Assembly (NCBI GenBank): GCA_958299035.1
Contig: CATQJL010000112.1
Span: forward strand, 52,752,463 to 52,816,462
Direction of reading: 5' to 3'
Length of the DNA: 64,000 nt
Origin: Cylicocyclus nassatus
Lineage: Eukaryota; Nematoda; Chromadorea; Rhabditida; Strongylidae
Position numbers and translations under genes: made by a program. This document shows positions 31,740 through 41,269 of the stretch, one piece after another; positions within the stretch are counted from its first letter, which is position 1, and each line of letters begins with the position of its first letter. The notes beneath the pieces were generated by a model, which made no database searches, had not been told where the DNA came from, and was given only the letters and a program-made list of their open reading frames with translations.

Positions 31740-32170
31740 GTAAAAAAAAATATCAAACTTTTCAGAATAAAGAGAGAGAAAACTCTGAGAGAAAACTGAA
31801 ATGTGGTTATTTCATAATGAATGCTCGCAAAGGAGTATGTTTAGTTGATCATAGAAACTCTATTGATGAAGCCATAGCACAAGAATAAAGACGTGTGAAA
31901 GCAGCTTCAAAATTGCCGTGCTAGTGTCAGGCTGCAACGTCCATTGATCAGTACGGGCACGTGTATTCCAGCACGGCGCTGGCACATTATTGGCAGGGAA
32001 ATCCGGAAGCAGCCCAAGAACTGCAGAAGGCACTGCCTAGCGAAGATCGCTAAGATAGAAGACTACTTATTTTTTACATCACAATCTATCTCAGTTGCAG
32101 CCTGCAGGTCGTCGTTGGTTCGCTCAAGTCTCTATCCCCCTCCACCTTTGTCTTCAAATGCGCTCTAATG
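31740..32170. other. Intron of CAP gene A
   Basis: Between the acceptor at 31738 and the donor at 32177. No further element was recognised; a T-rich tract precedes the acceptor. Confidence 0.5.
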
Positions 32171-32177
32171 CTCATAC

Positions 32178-32377
32178 CTGCGATAGTTTATCATCTGAAT
32201 AACTTTGTCTCGCATTTCCTGAGTCATCCCAGTAATTGGAATGGTTGTTGTCGTGTTTGGTGTAGTTGACGTCGCTGTTGTTGTAGTTAGTGTAGTTGAA
32301 GTGGTTGTTGTCGTAGTTTCTGAAGCTGAAGTGGTTGTTGTCGTAGTTGTAGTGGTAGTCCGAATCAGAGTAATGCT
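32178..32377 (-). CDS. CAP gene A, Thr-rich linker and CAP start (3' part of split exon)
   Basis: Reads about 40 residues of mostly Thr (mucin-like, likely O-glycosylated), then PITGMTQEMRDKVIQMINYR, the first CAP helix, and ends at GTATGAG in phase 2. A Thr-rich linker before a CAP domain is seen in multidomain ASPs. The 5' part of the exon lies across the hAT insertion at 33982-34027. Confidence 0.75.
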
Positions 32378-33981
32378 CAGGGCCCGGCACGCGTGGGTTT
32401 GGAGGTTTTAGGAAACGAAGTCCCCATGACTTCGCGAAAATTTAAGAAGTCCCTCTCGACGTGAAAATCAGTAGGGAAACCCTAATTCAACCAAAATAAC
32501 AAAAAAGCGAAAAAAGCGCATTTTGAGGTATGTAATATAATAAAAAGCAAAAAGAAAACATTTCGAGTCGATTAAAGGTTCTATTGGGTATAGTACCATT
32601 TTGATGTTGGGAATGTCGAAAATCTCCTAGGCCAACCAAATCTGTAGCCTCAACAATCCTGTGATGCGTTTTTCGCCACATATTTCAAAGGACACCGCAA
32701 GTGATTGGAGCGCGATATCTATCAACGCGTAGAATTCTAGTACTTTTGACTCAAAAAGAGAAGAGAGGCAACGGTTTGATCCGCTCTCTTCATTATAGAT
32801 AGATTTTTGACCGTTCTAATCGTCCAAATCAGGTTTAAAACTTATGTGAACTTTCCGATATTTATGCTCCGAACCAACCCAGTTGGTTTGGTAGTTGGTC
32901 TAGAAACCAACAAATTCGAGAACGGATATTAGGACACATAAGTTTTGGGAACTTTTTACATAACATAGTTTGGAGCAATATTGTATGCACATAGCCCAAA
33001 TTCGGAGCCATATGATTGTTTGTGCGCTGTAAACAAGCCAATTGTTTGTTTGAATCTTGCATTTGAAATTCGCGCGCTTGCGAAAGAACACGTTCAACTC
33101 GTGAAACCTGACACAGGGCTCAGCACAGTTGGCACCGGGTCAGGCTGGATATCGTTTTCAGGGCGGAAAGCAAAGGGGATATCGTTTCTACAGGGCCGAG
33201 GCGGAGAACTGCCGCAAAAATGCCGCCGGCATGCCACCGGCATGCCATTGGCAAGCTGTCCATCAACAAACAAAGGCGTTGTTTTCAGCCAAAACGCAAT
33301 AGTATGACATCAAATTTGGTGTGTGCATGCGCGTTGGTGGACCGGAACTACGGACCAAAAATTTATGAAAACTTATGTGAATGAAAGCTGTGCCTAACTT
33401 TTTTCTGAGTTAGCTGGCACCGTGCCAGCTGGGTGCCAGCTGAGCTGGCACCGACACTTTGCTCACATAAGTTTTCATACTTTAATTTTGTTATAAGGAT
33501 TAAAAAAAATGATTACATAAAATGTATCTACACTGTAAAAGATTACATACGGAGAAGAAACTGTTTCATAATATTCTCTTTTCAGCGTTTTATAGCACAC
33601 TCGGCCCGCTTCGCAATCGAAAAATCGGCTTTTTCTGCTTCTCAAGATGTGATTCGACCACTTAAAAAGCTCAGAAAGCTGTGAAAAGTTTTTTCATGAA
33701 ATCGGAAAGGCATGAAAGCACTACTACATTTTTTTAAACAATATAAAAATGATGACGGGTTTCAAAACAGGTCAAAAGGGACTTCGTACGAAATTTTCAA
33801 TATCAAACGGGACTTCGTTTTGAAATTTCCTTGGTGCCAGCTCGTGCGAGCCCTGACCTGACATGTTCGTTGTGTTTTTTTGGCGCTTCCTCCTGGAGCT
33901 CATAAACACGATGTCCCCGTTGCTTCTAACTCCAAAAAACGAAGCCCAGTTTGACCCCCAAACCGTCGGTGCCGGGCCCTG
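32378..33981. mobile_element. hAT-type element (1,604 bp) in the linker exon of CAP gene A
   Basis: Perfect 13-bp termini CAGGGCCCGGCAC...GTGCCGGGCCCTG. The 8-bp flanks GTAATGCT (32370-32377) and GTAGTGCT (33982-33989) are 7/8 identical. Removing the element and one flank leaves the Thr-rich frame open and in phase on both sides. It has no transposase frame and carries a nested hAT at 33114-33855. Confidence 0.85.
33114..33855. mobile_element. Nested hAT element (742 bp) with perfect 8-bp TSD
   Basis: Begins CAGGGCTCAGCACAGTTGGC and ends with the complement of CAGGGCTCGCACGAGCTGGC. ACCTGACA is duplicated exactly at 33106-33113 and 33856-33863. It shares termini with the 239-bp element at 23794. 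The interior contains two GCCGGCATGCC-type palindromes (33222-33246) and no transposase. Confidence 0.9.
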
Positions 33982-34027
33982 GTAGTGCTCGTAGATTGCG
34001 TCGAGGCTGTAGACGATGTTGTTTCAA
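33982..34027 (-). CDS. CAP gene A, 5' part of the split Thr-rich exon
   Basis: After the acceptor TTATTTTTCAG the exon reads ETTSSTASTQSTSTT in the phase demanded by the previous exon's donor (35138, phase 1). It then runs into the hAT terminus. Confidence 0.7.
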
Positions 34028-34069
34028 CTGAAAAATAAATTTAATAAGGTTATGTGGAATATTTAAAAA

Positions 34070-34350
34070 GTAAAGGGTGCCCCAAAAAGAGTCCCCAATG
34101 TTTAATCGCTGATTTTTAGCTTTACAATTCCGAACGGCTGGATTCAATTTAAGTTCGCATATCTTTGAGCGAACTACTGATCGTTCCTTACGGTAGGATT
34201 GCGGTAGGAAACCTTAAAAGGTTTTGCAAAGTTCAAGATCATCGTCCCAAATGTCCGAAAAACTGAAACTTTATAATCAAAAATGGATGTTGCTGATTTC
34301 GATGAGCATTAAGATAGGGTAGACCTTCGCTCCAAGTTAGCCCGCACCTA
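34070..34350. other. Intron of CAP gene A with mariner-like debris
   Basis: GGGTGCCCCAAAAAGAGTCC at 34076 looks like a Tc1/mariner terminus. A 'CGGTAGGATTGCGGTAGGAA' block at 34190 resembles 14635-14660. No second end was found. Confidence 0.35.
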
Positions 34351-34359
34351 GAAAAAATT

Positions 34360-35748
34360 CAAACTTCCTTTAAAACCTGACCACATCATTTGCTTTGCAA
34401 CCTGCACATATTGGCTAAAATCACGCCTCTAAAATCCCATTACAGAAGTAAGTATTTTGAAACTTTACTAAAATTGCAGTCAATTTGCAAAGGCGCCATC
34501 CTGCTAGGAGTCCTTACAGTGATCCCACAGTAAGAGAAAAGTTGCGTCACTGTATGTCCTTATCAGCCTCTTTTAGTCAAGATAGTCAAACTGTATGGAT
34601 TACAAAACAGTAAAAGAATCAACATACAAAGGGGAGGGTGAAAATTGGTTGCGTAAGTGAGTCGTCACACGCAAGGAGTGGACGCGATTGCGTCCTACTT
34701 ACAGTTAAATAGTGGGAACATGAAAGAGACAGCAGAAGGTAAGAGGAGTGAAAGAGCGCTTGATCAAGGAGATGCCGATGGCGTGGCGACGTCCTATCTT
34801 TGTCTTTGTGTGCAATAAATCGCATCTAACTTAGGCCCGTAGTGAACCTCGATCAAGGGAGATGATTTCCCCTGAGGCCTTCATATGAGGCTTCGTCAGG
34901 TGAAATGAGGACTGCCCGCTTTTTCATGCTGTAAGCATGCAAGGTCACCTCACCTTACAGGTAAGATTCAGATGAAGCTCGGCAGGGAGATCAGCTCCCG
35001 ACTGATTCATGGGAAGTGAGCCGGGCGATGACATGAGGCCTTATGAGCCCTAAGAATTCACAAAATTAAATCAATCACATTTTGGGCAGCTATGAAATTT
35101 TAATGAATTGATAGCAAAGAGTCGTGGTATAACTTACCGCCTACTTCGGTTAGACTGGATTCACAAAGAGGTCCTAGGGTATTTTCTTCATTTTTCATGC
35201 ATCTACCATCGGATACAACCTCTTTGCAAGTTTTATGTGCCGTGCATCCTTTCTTATTTTTCGGTTTCGGATTCGGTATATAGAGCGGCTCGCCAATTTT
35301 TGGGCTAAAAAAGCGAGAATAGCAGCAGCTGTAGCAGACAGTTAGGTAATCTTCTTAATTGTGCTAGTCTTTGATAAAAAGTGGATTAAATTTGATAAAT
35401 AACTTACGCTGATCCGTACACACATGCAATCGTAAAAAAAAAGTAGCACTATCATCATTTTTGCAATTCTTGTGCGTACATCCAAAGGCTATAATATATC
35501 ATCTAAAATTTTTATCACTTCAAAAAAATCTTCGGGAGCTCTCAAATATTCCTCCATTTACAATTTCATGCAAAAAGTGCTATGTTGGAAAAGCTACAGC
35601 TGCTTGATAGCATTGGGCCTACACTTAGAGTTGCCCGTGCTGACGCAGTTCCGCAGCTAACGCCTGCCGGAATGCCCGAGAGGCGCGCCTTGTGGATGCG
35701 GTGTTGGCACGCATTTGGATGGCGCTAATACAGCGTCGGTACAGTGGC
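34360..35748. repeat. Left arm of 1.4-kb inverted duplication
   Basis: The reverse complement matches 38548-39935 base for base except for scattered differences: about 1% over 34620-35748, with a 6-bp indel at about 34800, and more over 34360-34620. It contains CAP gene A exons 1 and 2 and ends exactly at the N gap. Confidence 0.9.
35138..35458 (-). CDS. CAP gene A, signal-peptide and Cys-rich exons
   Basis: Exon 2 (35138-35304) encodes PKIGEPLYIPNPKPKNKKG, then C-TAHKT-C-KEVVSDGR-C and a last Cys near GPLCESS. It is a short Cys-rich secreted segment whose 'IGEPLY' start recalls the end of a CAP domain. Exon 1 (35408-35458) encodes an initiator Met and a hydrophobic stretch. In this copy the run after CTAC is nine T, and the frame then reads YDCMCVRIS; with eight T, as in the 38.84-kb copy, it reads TIACVYGS and is in phase with exon 2. 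Either a real frameshift or a homopolymer sequencing error. Confidence 0.7.
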
Positions 35749-36248
35749 NNNNNNNNNNNNNNNNNNNNNNNNNNNNNNNNNNNNNNNNNNNNNNNNNNNN
35801 NNNNNNNNNNNNNNNNNNNNNNNNNNNNNNNNNNNNNNNNNNNNNNNNNNNNNNNNNNNNNNNNNNNNNNNNNNNNNNNNNNNNNNNNNNNNNNNNNNNN
35901 NNNNNNNNNNNNNNNNNNNNNNNNNNNNNNNNNNNNNNNNNNNNNNNNNNNNNNNNNNNNNNNNNNNNNNNNNNNNNNNNNNNNNNNNNNNNNNNNNNNN
36001 NNNNNNNNNNNNNNNNNNNNNNNNNNNNNNNNNNNNNNNNNNNNNNNNNNNNNNNNNNNNNNNNNNNNNNNNNNNNNNNNNNNNNNNNNNNNNNNNNNNN
36101 NNNNNNNNNNNNNNNNNNNNNNNNNNNNNNNNNNNNNNNNNNNNNNNNNNNNNNNNNNNNNNNNNNNNNNNNNNNNNNNNNNNNNNNNNNNNNNNNNNNN
36201 NNNNNNNNNNNNNNNNNNNNNNNNNNNNNNNNNNNNNNNNNNNNNNNN
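35749..36248. other. Assembly gap of exactly 500 N
   Basis: The run is 500 N. A round length is usually a placeholder for unknown distance. The gap is bounded on the left by the end of an inverted-duplication arm and on the right by an adapter sequence. Reading frames drawn across it are meaningless. Confidence 0.99.
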
Positions 36249-36272
36249 AGCAGTGGTATCAACGCAGAGTAC
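36249..36272 (+). other. SMART/template-switch adapter contamination
   Basis: The first 24 bases after the gap begin AGCAGTGGTATCAACGCAGA and continue GTAC. This equals the SMART cDNA/whole-amplification primer lacking only its first A. It is a laboratory oligonucleotide, not genomic sequence. Confidence 0.95.
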
Positions 36273-36492
36273 TTCGATAGAGACAGCCGATATTTGTCCT
36301 CGATAGAGACAACCGATGGTGTCTTCGATAGAGACAACCGATGGTTGTCCTCCAAGTGAGGCAACCGATGGCTGTCCTCGATAGAGACAACCGATGGTTG
36401 TCCTCGATAGAGACAACCGATTGCTGTTCTCAACAGGGGCAACCGATGGCTGTTCTCAACAGAGGTGACCGATGGCTGTTCTCAACAGAGGC
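36273..36492. repeat. ~26-bp minisatellite (GATAGAGACAACCGATGGTT)
   Basis: About eight imperfect copies of GATAGAGACAACCGATGGTT + GTCCTC in a row, drifting to CAACAGAGG[CT].ACCGATGGCT at the right. It directly follows the adapter, so the array may have been cut or created during library preparation. Confidence 0.85.
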
Positions 36493-36616
36493 ACAGTCAC
36501 GCTTGAAAATACCATAATGCAATAATTATATACCTGGGATTGATCCCTTTAGCAAGAAATTGCACAGAAATAAAGTTCCAGACGCAGAAAAGCCGTGGTC
36601 AACTTCTGAATTCAAG

Positions 36617-38000
36617 ATGCTAATCATAGTCGCGGTATGTTTCTTTTTTTTGGTATTCAATAAAATGGCATCTTGTTTGTGTTCAGGCACTGATAGCGCA
36701 GCACATATCTCCAACTCAAGGTAAGATGCTTGGAAATCTTCAGTTCTCCCATGCGCACATCGTCAACCGAGCACAATAAACAATTCAAGAGAGTGTTATG
36801 ACGAAAAAATTGAAGACAGTGTGGCAGAGTTCCATAATGAGTTGAGAGGAGATTTTGCTACCAAAAATATAAACTTGAAATACGGAGACATACCAGGCTC
36901 AAAAAGTTTGTTCAAATTGGTAAGTGATTCACTAAACGTCAAGCAATACCAAACAGCGGCTGGTAAGGCTGCGTGCACACTTGCATGTGCCAGCGCCGTT
37001 CCAATGCTGTGCCAGCGCGGTTACAGTGCTGTGTTAGTGCAGAACAGGGCGCGTTTGTATGGGTTTCGACGCGGTGTTAGCACATCATTAGCACGGCGAT
37101 CACGGCGCTGAAACGGCGCTGGCCAAGCCTGAGATACGGACCCTTCTTGGTCTGTCTAGGCACTGGGTATAAAGGAATGAACTACAATTTGATTCAAGTG
37201 GCTTGGCGGCTCGAAGGCGGGGTTTCGTGACCTAATTAAGGTTAGATAATGATCAGAGAGCACGCGCTCGACAGAGACGCAGACCGCGTCGCGGGCGCGA
37301 GCGGCCCTAATTTAGTCACAAAGCCCCACCTTCCAGCCGCCAAGCCTGTTGAATAAAAGGTTAAGTAAATCATTGCATCGATTTTTGGAGACATAGCTGT
37401 CTTACTATGATTTGAGATCGCGCCGAAAGTCGTGTGCATGCAAAAAGAGCAGTCGAAAATTTTGGAAAAAAGTTGCAATGATTTTTAAAAGAAATCTTCG
37501 CCTACTTGCAGAAAAAATCATTCCTGAATTTTCAATTATGTGATGTTCCCTTCTTTGACGTGAATCATTTATAAACTCTGCTTATCCATTGGACATCACA
37601 AAAACCAAATTGAAAATTTCAAGATTGGTATTTTGCTCTTCATTCTCCTGCTGCTTCTCTTCTTTCCTTTTTTTTGAAAACGCTAATAATTGCAGAAATA
37701 TAACTGCGGTTTGGCTGCTCTTGCCGGAGCCTTCATACCCAAAGACTGCAGTAAACAAGCTCGTGACCTCTCTCCATTGGGAGTGAGCAGTAATTTCAGA
37801 AAGTGTGTTTGGAACGAACGGCTGCAATATTCTGAACGTTCACAAATGATCCTTTTAGGTTCCGTACTGTCAGAGAAATTGTAGGAGACGATATTGTCGA
37901 ATATTATAACGTGGCCGTTGAAGAATGGGCTACGAAGAATATCGTTCCGCTCGAATCTGATGTGATCTACAAGGATAAAAGCATGGAAGCTTTTGCTAAT
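36617..38000 (+). pseudogene. CAP gene B: partial SCP/TAPS (ASP-like) gene
   Basis: Plus-strand exons of another secreted CAP protein. 36617-36634 (MLIIVA, donor GTATGT) and 36687-36720 (ALIAQHISPTQ) join in phase to a short signal peptide. An exon ending at 36919 (GTAAGT) reads CYDEKIEDSVAEFHNELRGD and GSKSLFKL, the first CAP helix with the 'HNELR' motif. Exon 37696 onward (acceptor AATTGCAG) continues in phase with KYNCGLAALAGAFIPKDCSK and QARDL. 37859-38000 reads VEYYNVAVEEWATKNIVPLE and KSMEAFAN, the central 'AV..W' and 'FAN' blocks, then a GTGAGA donor. I could not join the last two exons in phase, nor find the C-terminal exons (H-Y-T-Q, C-x-Y-x-P-x-G-N), so it is broken or truncated by the MITE region at 38.08 kb. 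Confidence 0.7.
37199..37350. mobile_element. MITE in the intron of CAP gene B
   Basis: GGCTTGGCGGCTCGAAGGCG + GGGTTT at the left is mirrored by AAAGCCCCACCTTCCAGCCG + CCAAGCC at the right, with a CpG-rich loop. Confidence 0.7.
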
Positions 38001-38078
38001 GTGAGATGCCCAATGTTACGTCGTTAAGAAAATGAGCATGAGAGGTGGCGGTGTTGTTTGAAGTCCTAGGTATACTCA

Positions 38079-38454
38079 AAGGCAGCGTCCGGGCAGATAC
38101 GAAAATATAGAGTACAAAAGCGCCCGCCTGGGAAGGCTCTTGCCCAACTGGTAATGCACAAATTTGCTTCTGAAGCGAGAATTCCGCTTCAGAAGTGGCG
38201 ACAGGAACGCCCCGGCGACCTGGATGAGTTAGTCCGATAAGCCAGAGTGCGCATACCGCACACAGTCAAGACGTAGGGTCCCGCAAAAACTGTCTTAACC
38301 TTGGCGGCAGGCGACAAAATTCAAATCAAAAGCTTCTGGAAAAGCCCGTTTTCGGCGTTTGTGCTCTCCAAGCCGCATTTTCAGAATCAGCGGGAGGAAC
38401 AAGCCCAATTAAGCGAAAAAATTCCACTCGAAATTTTGCCCGGACGCTGCCTTT
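38079..38454. mobile_element. 376-bp MITE, AAGGCAGCGTCCGGGCA termini
   Basis: Left AAGGCAGCGTCCGGGCAGAT, right the complement (TTGCCCGGACGCTGCCTT), flanked by TCA and TAA. The paralogous sequence near 39960 (TATACTTAAAAGACATT) lacks the insert, giving an approximate empty site. Same terminal family as 10616-11044. Confidence 0.75.
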
Positions 38455-38547
38455 AAACAACATTACATGATGTTTTCGGGTCAGATAGGGGAAGGGTTAC
38501 ATAATGGCTAGTTTAGAGGGAAGAATGACTTGATAATAGTCAGAGTT

Positions 38548-39935
38548 GCCACTGTACCGACGCTGTATTAGCGCCATCCAAATCCGTGCCAACACCGCAT
38601 CCACAAGGCGCGCCTCTCGGGCATTCCGGCAGGCGTTAGCTGCGGAACTGCGTCAGCACGGGCAACTCTAAGTGTAGGCCCAATGCTATCAAGCAGCTGT
38701 AGCTTTTCCAACATAGCACTTTTTGCATGAAATTGTAAATGGAGAAATATTTGAGAGCTCCCGAAGATTTTTTTGAAGTGATAAAAATTTTAGATGATAT
38801 ATTATAGCCTTTGGATGTACGCACAAGAATTGCAAAAATGATGATAGTGCTACTTTTTTTTACGATTGCATGTGTGTACGGATCAGCGTAAGTTATTTAT
38901 CAAATTTAATCCACTTTTTATCAAAGACTAGCACAATTAAGAAGATTACCTAACTGTCTGCTACAGCTGCTGCTATTCTCGCTTTTTTAGCCCAAAAATT
39001 GGTGAGCCGCTCTATATACCGAATCCGAAACCGAAAAATAAGAAAGGATGCACGGCACATAAAACTTGCAAAGAGGTTGTATCCGATGGTAGATGCATGA
39101 AAAATGAAGAAAATACCCTAGGACCTCTTTGTGAATCCAGTCTAACCGAAGTAGGCGGTAAGTTATACCACGACTCTTTGCTATCAATTCATTAAAATTT
39201 CATAGCTGCCCAAAATGTGATTGATTTAATTTTGTGAATTCTTAGGGCTCATAAGGCCTCATGTCATCGCCCGGCTCACTTCCCATGAATCAGTCGGGAG
39301 CTGATCTCCCTGCCGAGCTTCATCTGAATCTTACCTGTCAGGTGAGGTGACCTTGCATGCTTACAGCATGAAAAAGCGGGCAGTCCTCATTTCACCTGAC
39401 GAAGCCTCATATGAAGGCCTCAGGGGAAATCATCTCCCTTGATCGAGGTTCACTACGGGTCTAAGTTAGATGCGATTTATTGCACACAAAGATAGGACGT
39501 CGCCACGCCATCGGCATCTCCTTGATCAAGCGCTCTTTCACTCCTCTTACCTTCTGCTGTCTCTTTCATGTTCCCACTATTTAACTGTAAGTAGGACGCA
39601 ATCGCGTCCACACTTTGCGTGTGACGACTCACTTACGCAACCAATTTTCACCCTCCCCTTTGTATGTTGATTCTTTTACTGTTTTGTAATCCATACAGTT
39701 TGACTATCTTGACTGAAAAATGCTGATAAGGACTTATATAAAATCGCAACTTTTTTCTTACTGACAGGTAAGGACAGCAGAATGGCGCCTTTGCGAAGTG
39801 ACTGCAATTTTAGCAAGGTTTCAAATACTAACTTCTGTAATAGGTATTTAGAGGCGTGATTTTAGCCAATAAGTGCAGGTTGCAAAGCAAATGATGTGGT
39901 CAAGTTTTAAAAAAGGTTTGAAAATTTTCTAAGGT
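38548..39935. repeat. Right arm of 1.4-kb inverted duplication
   Basis: Reverse-complement partner of 34360-35748. It starts GCCACTGTACCGACGCTGTA, the complement of the last bases before the N gap. Confidence 0.9.
38838..39157 (+). CDS. CAP gene C: signal-peptide and Cys-rich exons, rest missing
   Basis: Copy of the first two exons of gene A in opposite orientation. Exon 38838-38887 encodes MMIVLLFFTIACVYGS + GC (phase 2, donor GTAAGT), a clean signal peptide. Exon 38991-39157 follows a CTTTTTTAG acceptor and encodes PKIGEPLYIPNPKPKNKKG, the four-Cys segment and a GTAAGT donor in phase 1. Unlike the copy in gene A the first exon is in frame. No Thr-rich or CAP exon was found downstream; the duplication ends at about 39935 and another truncated copy of the 5' flank follows. 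It is therefore a partial gene unless the assembly is wrong here. Confidence 0.65.
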
Positions 39936-39939
39936 TTGA

Positions 39940-40400
39940 GGTCGTAGGTATACTTAAAAGACATTTCTACATGATGTTTTGCGGGTCAGAAAGGGGGAGG
40001 GTTAGACAACACCTAGTCTAAAGGGATGAATGATTGGTAATAGTCAGAGGTGCCACTCTACCGACGCCGTGCTAGCCCCATTCGAAGCCGTGCCAACATC
40101 GCCCCTGCATCCACACTGGCGTGCCTCTCGGGCATTCCAGCACGGCAGTGGAACCGAGCCGGAACTGCGCCAGCAAGGGGGCGGCTATGAATGTAGGCCA
40201 AATGCTATCAACCAGCTATAGCTTTTCCAACATAGCAATTTTTTCATGAAATTGTAAATGATTAATTGTAAATATTTGAGATCCTAAAGATTTTTTTAGA
40301 GTAATAAAATTTTCTAGATGATATACTCAATAACATTTTTTAGATGATATACTACAAGTCTATAGCCTTTGGATGCACATACTTAAAGGTAGCAGGTGCT
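39940..40400. repeat. Third, diverged copy of the CAP gene 5' flank
   Basis: Parallels 38050-38080 joined to 38455-38830 (GCCACTCTACCGACGCCGTG, GGGCATTCCAGCA, TCCAACATAGCA, TATAGCCTTTGGATG) at roughly 85% identity. It loses similarity just before the ATG, so no signal exon follows. Confidence 0.7.
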
Positions 40401-40439
40401 GAAAAGTTCAGAAATTTCTCAAATTTCTAGAATTTTATT

Positions 40440-41260
40440 CTCGCTTTTAGTGAAGAACGAACGAGACAATTACAGGAAAATGTCATGCATGTAACGGTAA
40501 GAAAACTCTGTCAACATGATTATTTCATGCATAGTGGTGTTAATCGAGCTAAATAAGGCAAAGCAGGTCAATCAAACTGTAATCTCCAGATATTTTGAGA
40601 AAATAAAAAATAATAATGACTGAAATAATAATGAGCACTTCTGTAATTGCTAGAATTTTTGGGAATTTTTTGGTGTAGTTTTGTATTCGATTGTATGGTC
40701 TCAGTGAAATATGGCTTTTCTCTGCTGTTCAAAATGATATAGATATTAAACTATCAGGCTATTATTGAACTACTCAGTTTGTTTGACCTACTTTGCCTTA
40801 TTTAGCTCGCTTAACACCACTATGTATGAAATAACCATTTTGACACAGTTTTCTTACCGTTATATCCATAATATTTTCCTGTAATTGTTTTCGTCCATTC
40901 CTCGAAGTGAAAGCGAAAAAAAAATCTCCAAAATTCAAGAATTCCTAATTTCTCAGCTTCTGCTTCTTTCGAGTTTTTGAAGTGATTTGATTTTGTGATC
41001 ATTTTCTTAAAAAACGCTCCTCTATTCACCTTTGTTTATTTGCATGTTTCTCAAAAAACACAAAATTTTTGCTGTGCAAAATGATATCGAGGATATCACG
41101 ATTTTCTGAGGCTGATTTCGCACCTTAGAGCGACGAGGTGCGAGGAAACCTCTCGGCAAGAGTTTTTGACGACGAGCGTAATTGCTGTACCATCTGCAGC
41201 GGCTTTGCCGGCAGCTCAGGAGGCTGCCTGCGGCAGCAGTCGGGTACCACTTGCACGCCT
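40440..41260. repeat. Inverted repeat, otherwise non-coding
   Basis: The segment 40470-40600 (TGGTGTTAATCGAGCTAAAT) is the inverted counterpart of 40770-40900 (TTTAGCTCGCTTAACACCAC), a fold-back with a ~170-bp loop. No coding exon was recognised. Confidence 0.55.
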
Positions 41261-41269
41261 CCCGCCTCA

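Larger units (their letters stand above)
28650..35458 (-). pseudogene. CAP gene A: SCP/TAPS (ASP-like) secreted protein gene, TE-disrupted
   Basis: A multi-exon minus-strand gene for a secreted CAP-domain protein of the nematode ASP (venom-allergen-like) family. Exons in order: 35408-35458 (signal peptide), 35138-35304 (Cys-rich), 33982-34027 plus 32178-32377 (Thr-rich linker and CAP start), 31656-31737, 31295-31389, about 29241-29338, 28869-28954, 28650-28749. From exon 2 to 31295 every junction keeps phase (1, 2, 0, 2), strong evidence for the model. Three lesions: an extra T in exon 1 compared with the inverted copy at 38.84 kb, a 1.6-kb hAT in the linker exon, and no exon carrying the H-Y-[TS]-Q CAP1 signature. 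A Helitron also sits 9 bp from the acceptor of the 29338 exon. Probably a recent pseudogene; a transcript skipping the inserts is conceivable. Confidence 0.75.

Noticed and set aside
35625..36442. Long reading frames of 178-263 residues across 35.6-36.4 kb
   Set aside because: They consist almost entirely of X residues translated from the 500-N gap.
36273..36492. CRISPR-like array of 26-bp repeats
   Set aside because: Units are directly adjacent without spacers and drift in sequence; a minisatellite in a eukaryotic context.
36721..36743. A 23-bp intron in CAP gene B
   Set aside because: GTAAG...TTCAG would keep phase, but 23 bp is below the usual minimum intron length; the junction is left unresolved.
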